Part shown: positions 62,663 through 64,000 of the stretch, piece after piece
Layout: each line of letters starts with the position of its first letter
How positions within the stretch are numbered: position 1 is the first letter of the stretch
Assembly (NCBI GenBank): GCA_004298045.1
Contig: SCRM01000005.1
Span: forward strand, 186,001-250,000
Length of the DNA: 64,000 bases
Origin: Rhodanobacter sp.
GTDB lineage: Bacteria; Pseudomonadota; Gammaproteobacteria; Xanthomonadales; Rhodanobacteraceae
Reading direction: 5' to 3'
Program-made: the position numbers and the translations under genes
Notes under the pieces: model-generated
The model's input: the letters and a program-made list of their open reading frames with translations, nothing else
What the model was told of the DNA's origin: nothing
The model's database searches: none

Positions 62663-62977
62663 CTACAACTCATCTTCTTTTTCTTGATGCGCCGCTTCCC
62701 ACGCCGCCAGTTCGGTGAGGCTGTATGACCAGCGCGAGCCGTTGACGGTGAGATGGTGTGCGCGCGGGCCGGTGCTGGGGCGAGCATTACGCTTGCCGGC
62801 GAGAGTACGTGCAGCCATGCCTAGCAGCTTCGCCGCGTTTTCCTCCGAGACCCGACCGCTGGCCATCGGGTAACCCTTGTCCACGCATTCCGCCTCCAGC
62901 GCCGCCACACGCGCGTCTAGCTCCGCATCTTCATCGTGGAACTCGAACCGACACCGGGGGCATGTGTGGGTAGTCAC
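62663..62977 (-). CDS. Zinc-ribbon/HTH DNA-binding protein of the satellite
   Basis: 104 aa from GTG 62977. N-terminal C-x2-C (HTCPRCRFEFHDEDAELDARV) followed by an acidic helix, then a helix-turn-helix-like region EENAAKLLGMAARTLAGKRNARPSTGPRAHHLTVNGSRWSYSLTELAAWEAAH that resembles AlpA/excisionase-like winged helices (W-Y-S...L..W). The single Cys pair would need a partner to bind zinc. It likely regulates the capsid-packaging operon, which it precedes by 93 bases. An upstream start at 63079 is possible but unsupported. Confidence 0.65.
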   Translation of the reverse strand: MTTHTCPRCRFEFHDEDAELDARVAALEAECVDKGYPMASGRVSEENAAKLLGMAARTLAGKRNARPSTGPRAHHLTVNGSRWSYSLTELAAWEAAHQEKEDEL

Positions 62978-63147
62978 CAACGCTTCTCCTGTTTCTCCTG
63001 TTTCTCCGGCCCGCGACGCGGCGACCGGCTCGTTACCGCAGCCCCGACTACCGGCGAGCCGCGCGACGCGCTCCTGCACGCTCCTACGTGGGCGGCGATC
63101 TGCCGGGGCTAGTCGGGCGCGAGACTGCCGGGGGGCATCAATCCGAC

Positions 63148-63422
63148 GGTTGCCGACGATACCGACGATAAAAACCTACTCCTTACCCTCTATCTCTCTA
63201 TTCCCTCTTTTTTTGTTTTATTCCCTGCAAATAGAAAGTAATCGTCGGTATCGTCGGCAACCAGTAATACCAAGGCTTAGAACCGTCGGCAGGATCGTCG
63301 GTCTATCGTCGGTAGGATCGTCGGCAGCGCCCATCGAACATCCTGCCGGCAACCTCGCTGCGCTCGCGCGGCAGGCCGAAGGGGGGTCTATCGTCGGTAG
63401 ACCGACGATCAACCGACGATAG
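63148..63422. other. Iteron array and inverted repeats: putative satellite replication origin
   Basis: Ten exact copies of ATCGTCGG on one or the other strand (at 63153, 63162, 63241, 63250, 63294, 63305, 63317, 63390, 63402, 63413). The first four form a 22-bp perfect inverted repeat (63148-63169 with 63241-63262) around a 71-base pyrimidine/AT-rich stretch. The last three include an 11-bp inverted repeat (63388-63398 with 63412-63422). It lies directly downstream of a P4-type primase-helicase. Such iterons are how P4 alpha finds its origin. Confidence 0.65.
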
Positions 63423-63441
63423 GTGCCTCACCCGGCAGTCA

Positions 63442-64000
63442 TCAAATGTCAGCCAGTTTTTTTCCATCTTCATTGAGGTCGATCCCGCGCCAGCACCGCT
63501 TTTTTCCATCGGTTCCGCGCCTGACACGCCCGTCATGCAAACCCGCCAGCGCTTCACTCAGTTTGTTGGAGAAAACGGTGGGCATCTCCTGTTGCTGGCG
63601 CCACACGTTGTACTTCTTGGTGAAGTAGGTCGGGTCAACTTTCTCATCAGGCCCAAGCACGCAGTAGTCCTTCACAAATTGGGCAAGTGGGTTTCCGGTT
63701 TCGTACCAATCTTCGCGGGCCTGCTCTGAACTTTCCGGCTCATCGAACCGGCCGCGTTCACGCAGCCGCCGATAGCCCTCCATCGCCCACAGCGCAATGC
63801 CCGGCAGTTCGTCGGTCAGCTTGTCCAGCAGCCGGTGATCCTCCCGATCAAAAAACGACCGGCCCAACTGGAGGATCAGGAAACGCGAGCTGATGGCGTC
63901 CGAACTATCTGCGAACTGCGGCAGCGTATTCGTCAACATCATGACCCGGACGCCGAGCTGATCGGTGATCGGCTCCTTGCCTTTTCGATCCACCATGACC
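63442..64000 (-). CDS. P4/D5-type primase-helicase, C-terminal part (5' end outside window)
   Basis: 186 codons are visible, with the frame open to the window edge. They show the C-terminal part of the SF3 helicase seen in P4 alpha and D5 proteins: PITDQLGVRVMMLTNTLPQF, the arginine finger region SSRFLILQLGRSFF, DKLTDELPGIALWAMEGYRRLRERGRF, then a small C-terminal DNA-binding winged-helix region (FVKDYCVLGPDEKVDPTYFTKKYNVW). The Walker motifs must lie beyond the window. It should replicate the excised satellite from the iteron array just downstream. Confidence 0.88.
   Translation of the reverse strand, partial: VMVDRKGKEPITDQLGVRVMMLTNTLPQFADSSDAISSRFLILQLGRSFFDREDHRLLDKLTDELPGIALWAMEGYRRLRERGRFDEPESSEQAREDWYETGNPLAQFVKDYCVLGPDEKVDPTYFTKKYNVWRQQQEMPTVFSNKLSEALAGLHDGRVRRGTDGKKRCWRGIDLNEDGKKLADI

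Larger units (their letters stand above)
57352..64000. mobile_element. Integrated phage-satellite-like element at tRNA-Ser (open at the right window edge)
   Basis: From the tRNA-Ser 3' end to the end of the window. Plus-strand cargo: YodC-like cassette and CD-NTase/S-4TM pair. Minus-strand satellite core: P4-type primase-helicase, an iteron-rich region, zinc/HTH protein, capsid, two small proteins, P27 small terminase and a hypothetical. No integrase, portal, large terminase or tail gene is seen within the window. Parts (58440-60080) are visibly richer in A+T than the flanking core. The left boundary is inferred from the tRNA; the right one lies outside. Confidence 0.75.

Noticed and set aside
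63148..63422. CRISPR array
   Set aside because: The repeated unit is 8 bases, in both orientations and irregularly spaced; no repeat-spacer pattern and no cas genes.

Overview
The window looks like a chromosome segment from a high-GC gammaproteobacterium, most likely of the Xanthomonadales (Lysobacterales), perhaps Rhodanobacteraceae. This rests on the gene orders pcnB-folK-panB-panC-panD and mutS-pncC-recA-recX-alaS-csrA-tRNA-Ser, abundant TonB-dependent receptors, DUF4124 proteins and dispersed GTGGGTCGG-type palindromes between genes. The genus is inference only.

Region by region. 1-3014: end of pcnB, then folK and the pantothenate/beta-alanine genes panB, panC, panD. 3141-5676 (minus): metNIQ methionine ABC transporter. 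5752-13163: glutathione peroxidase, SlyD, a methyltransferase, Kup potassium transporter, TypA/BipA GTPase and a GntP-type permease. 13334-22300: TonB receptor, a PHB-depolymerase-like secreted hydrolase, an SDR protein, a large helical-repeat membrane protein, RelA and a small secreted protein. 22374-28351: HrpA helicase carrying an in-frame repeat-derived insert, a DoxX protein, an ODP/flavodiiron-type MBL protein and tRNA-Leu(UAA).

28511-28865 is tmRNA (ssrA; tag ANDDNYALAA). A compact integrated element of about 5.5 kb (28852-34357) sits in its 3' end: tyrosine integrase, structured leader, AlpA, a small protein, toprim primase, DUF3987 protein and a zinc-ribbon protein. The last five genes overlap by ATGA or GTGA at every junction. 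TGGGGGCAT repeats at both ends look like integrase arm sites, and the presumed original ssrA terminator lies beyond the right end.

34402-57351 returns to core genes: a c-type cytochrome, TcdA, PhaB, GluQ, HtpX, HtpG and small secreted proteins. A thiamine uptake locus follows (TPP riboswitch, TonB receptor, PnuT), then a phosphotransferase, an AEC transporter, HslR, two CheY-like regulators, and the mutS-to-csrA block ending in tRNA-Ser(GCU).

From 57352 to the window end the DNA is accessory and partly lower in GC. On the plus strand lie a YodC-like two-gene cassette bracketed by an exact 21-bp direct repeat and a minimal two-gene CBASS-like anti-phage system: a CD-NTase with intact GS/DxD/D catalytic residues plus a predicted four-helix membrane effector of S-4TM type. 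On the minus strand lies a P4-like satellite module: a primase-helicase cut by the window edge, an array of ten ATCGTCGG octamers with a 22-bp perfect inverted repeat (putative replication origin), a zinc/HTH protein, an HK97-type major capsid protein, two small proteins, a P27 small terminase and one more hypothetical gene. The likeliest reading is a capsid-encoding phage satellite inserted at tRNA-Ser that carries defence cargo. Its integrase and second att site would lie to the right of the window.
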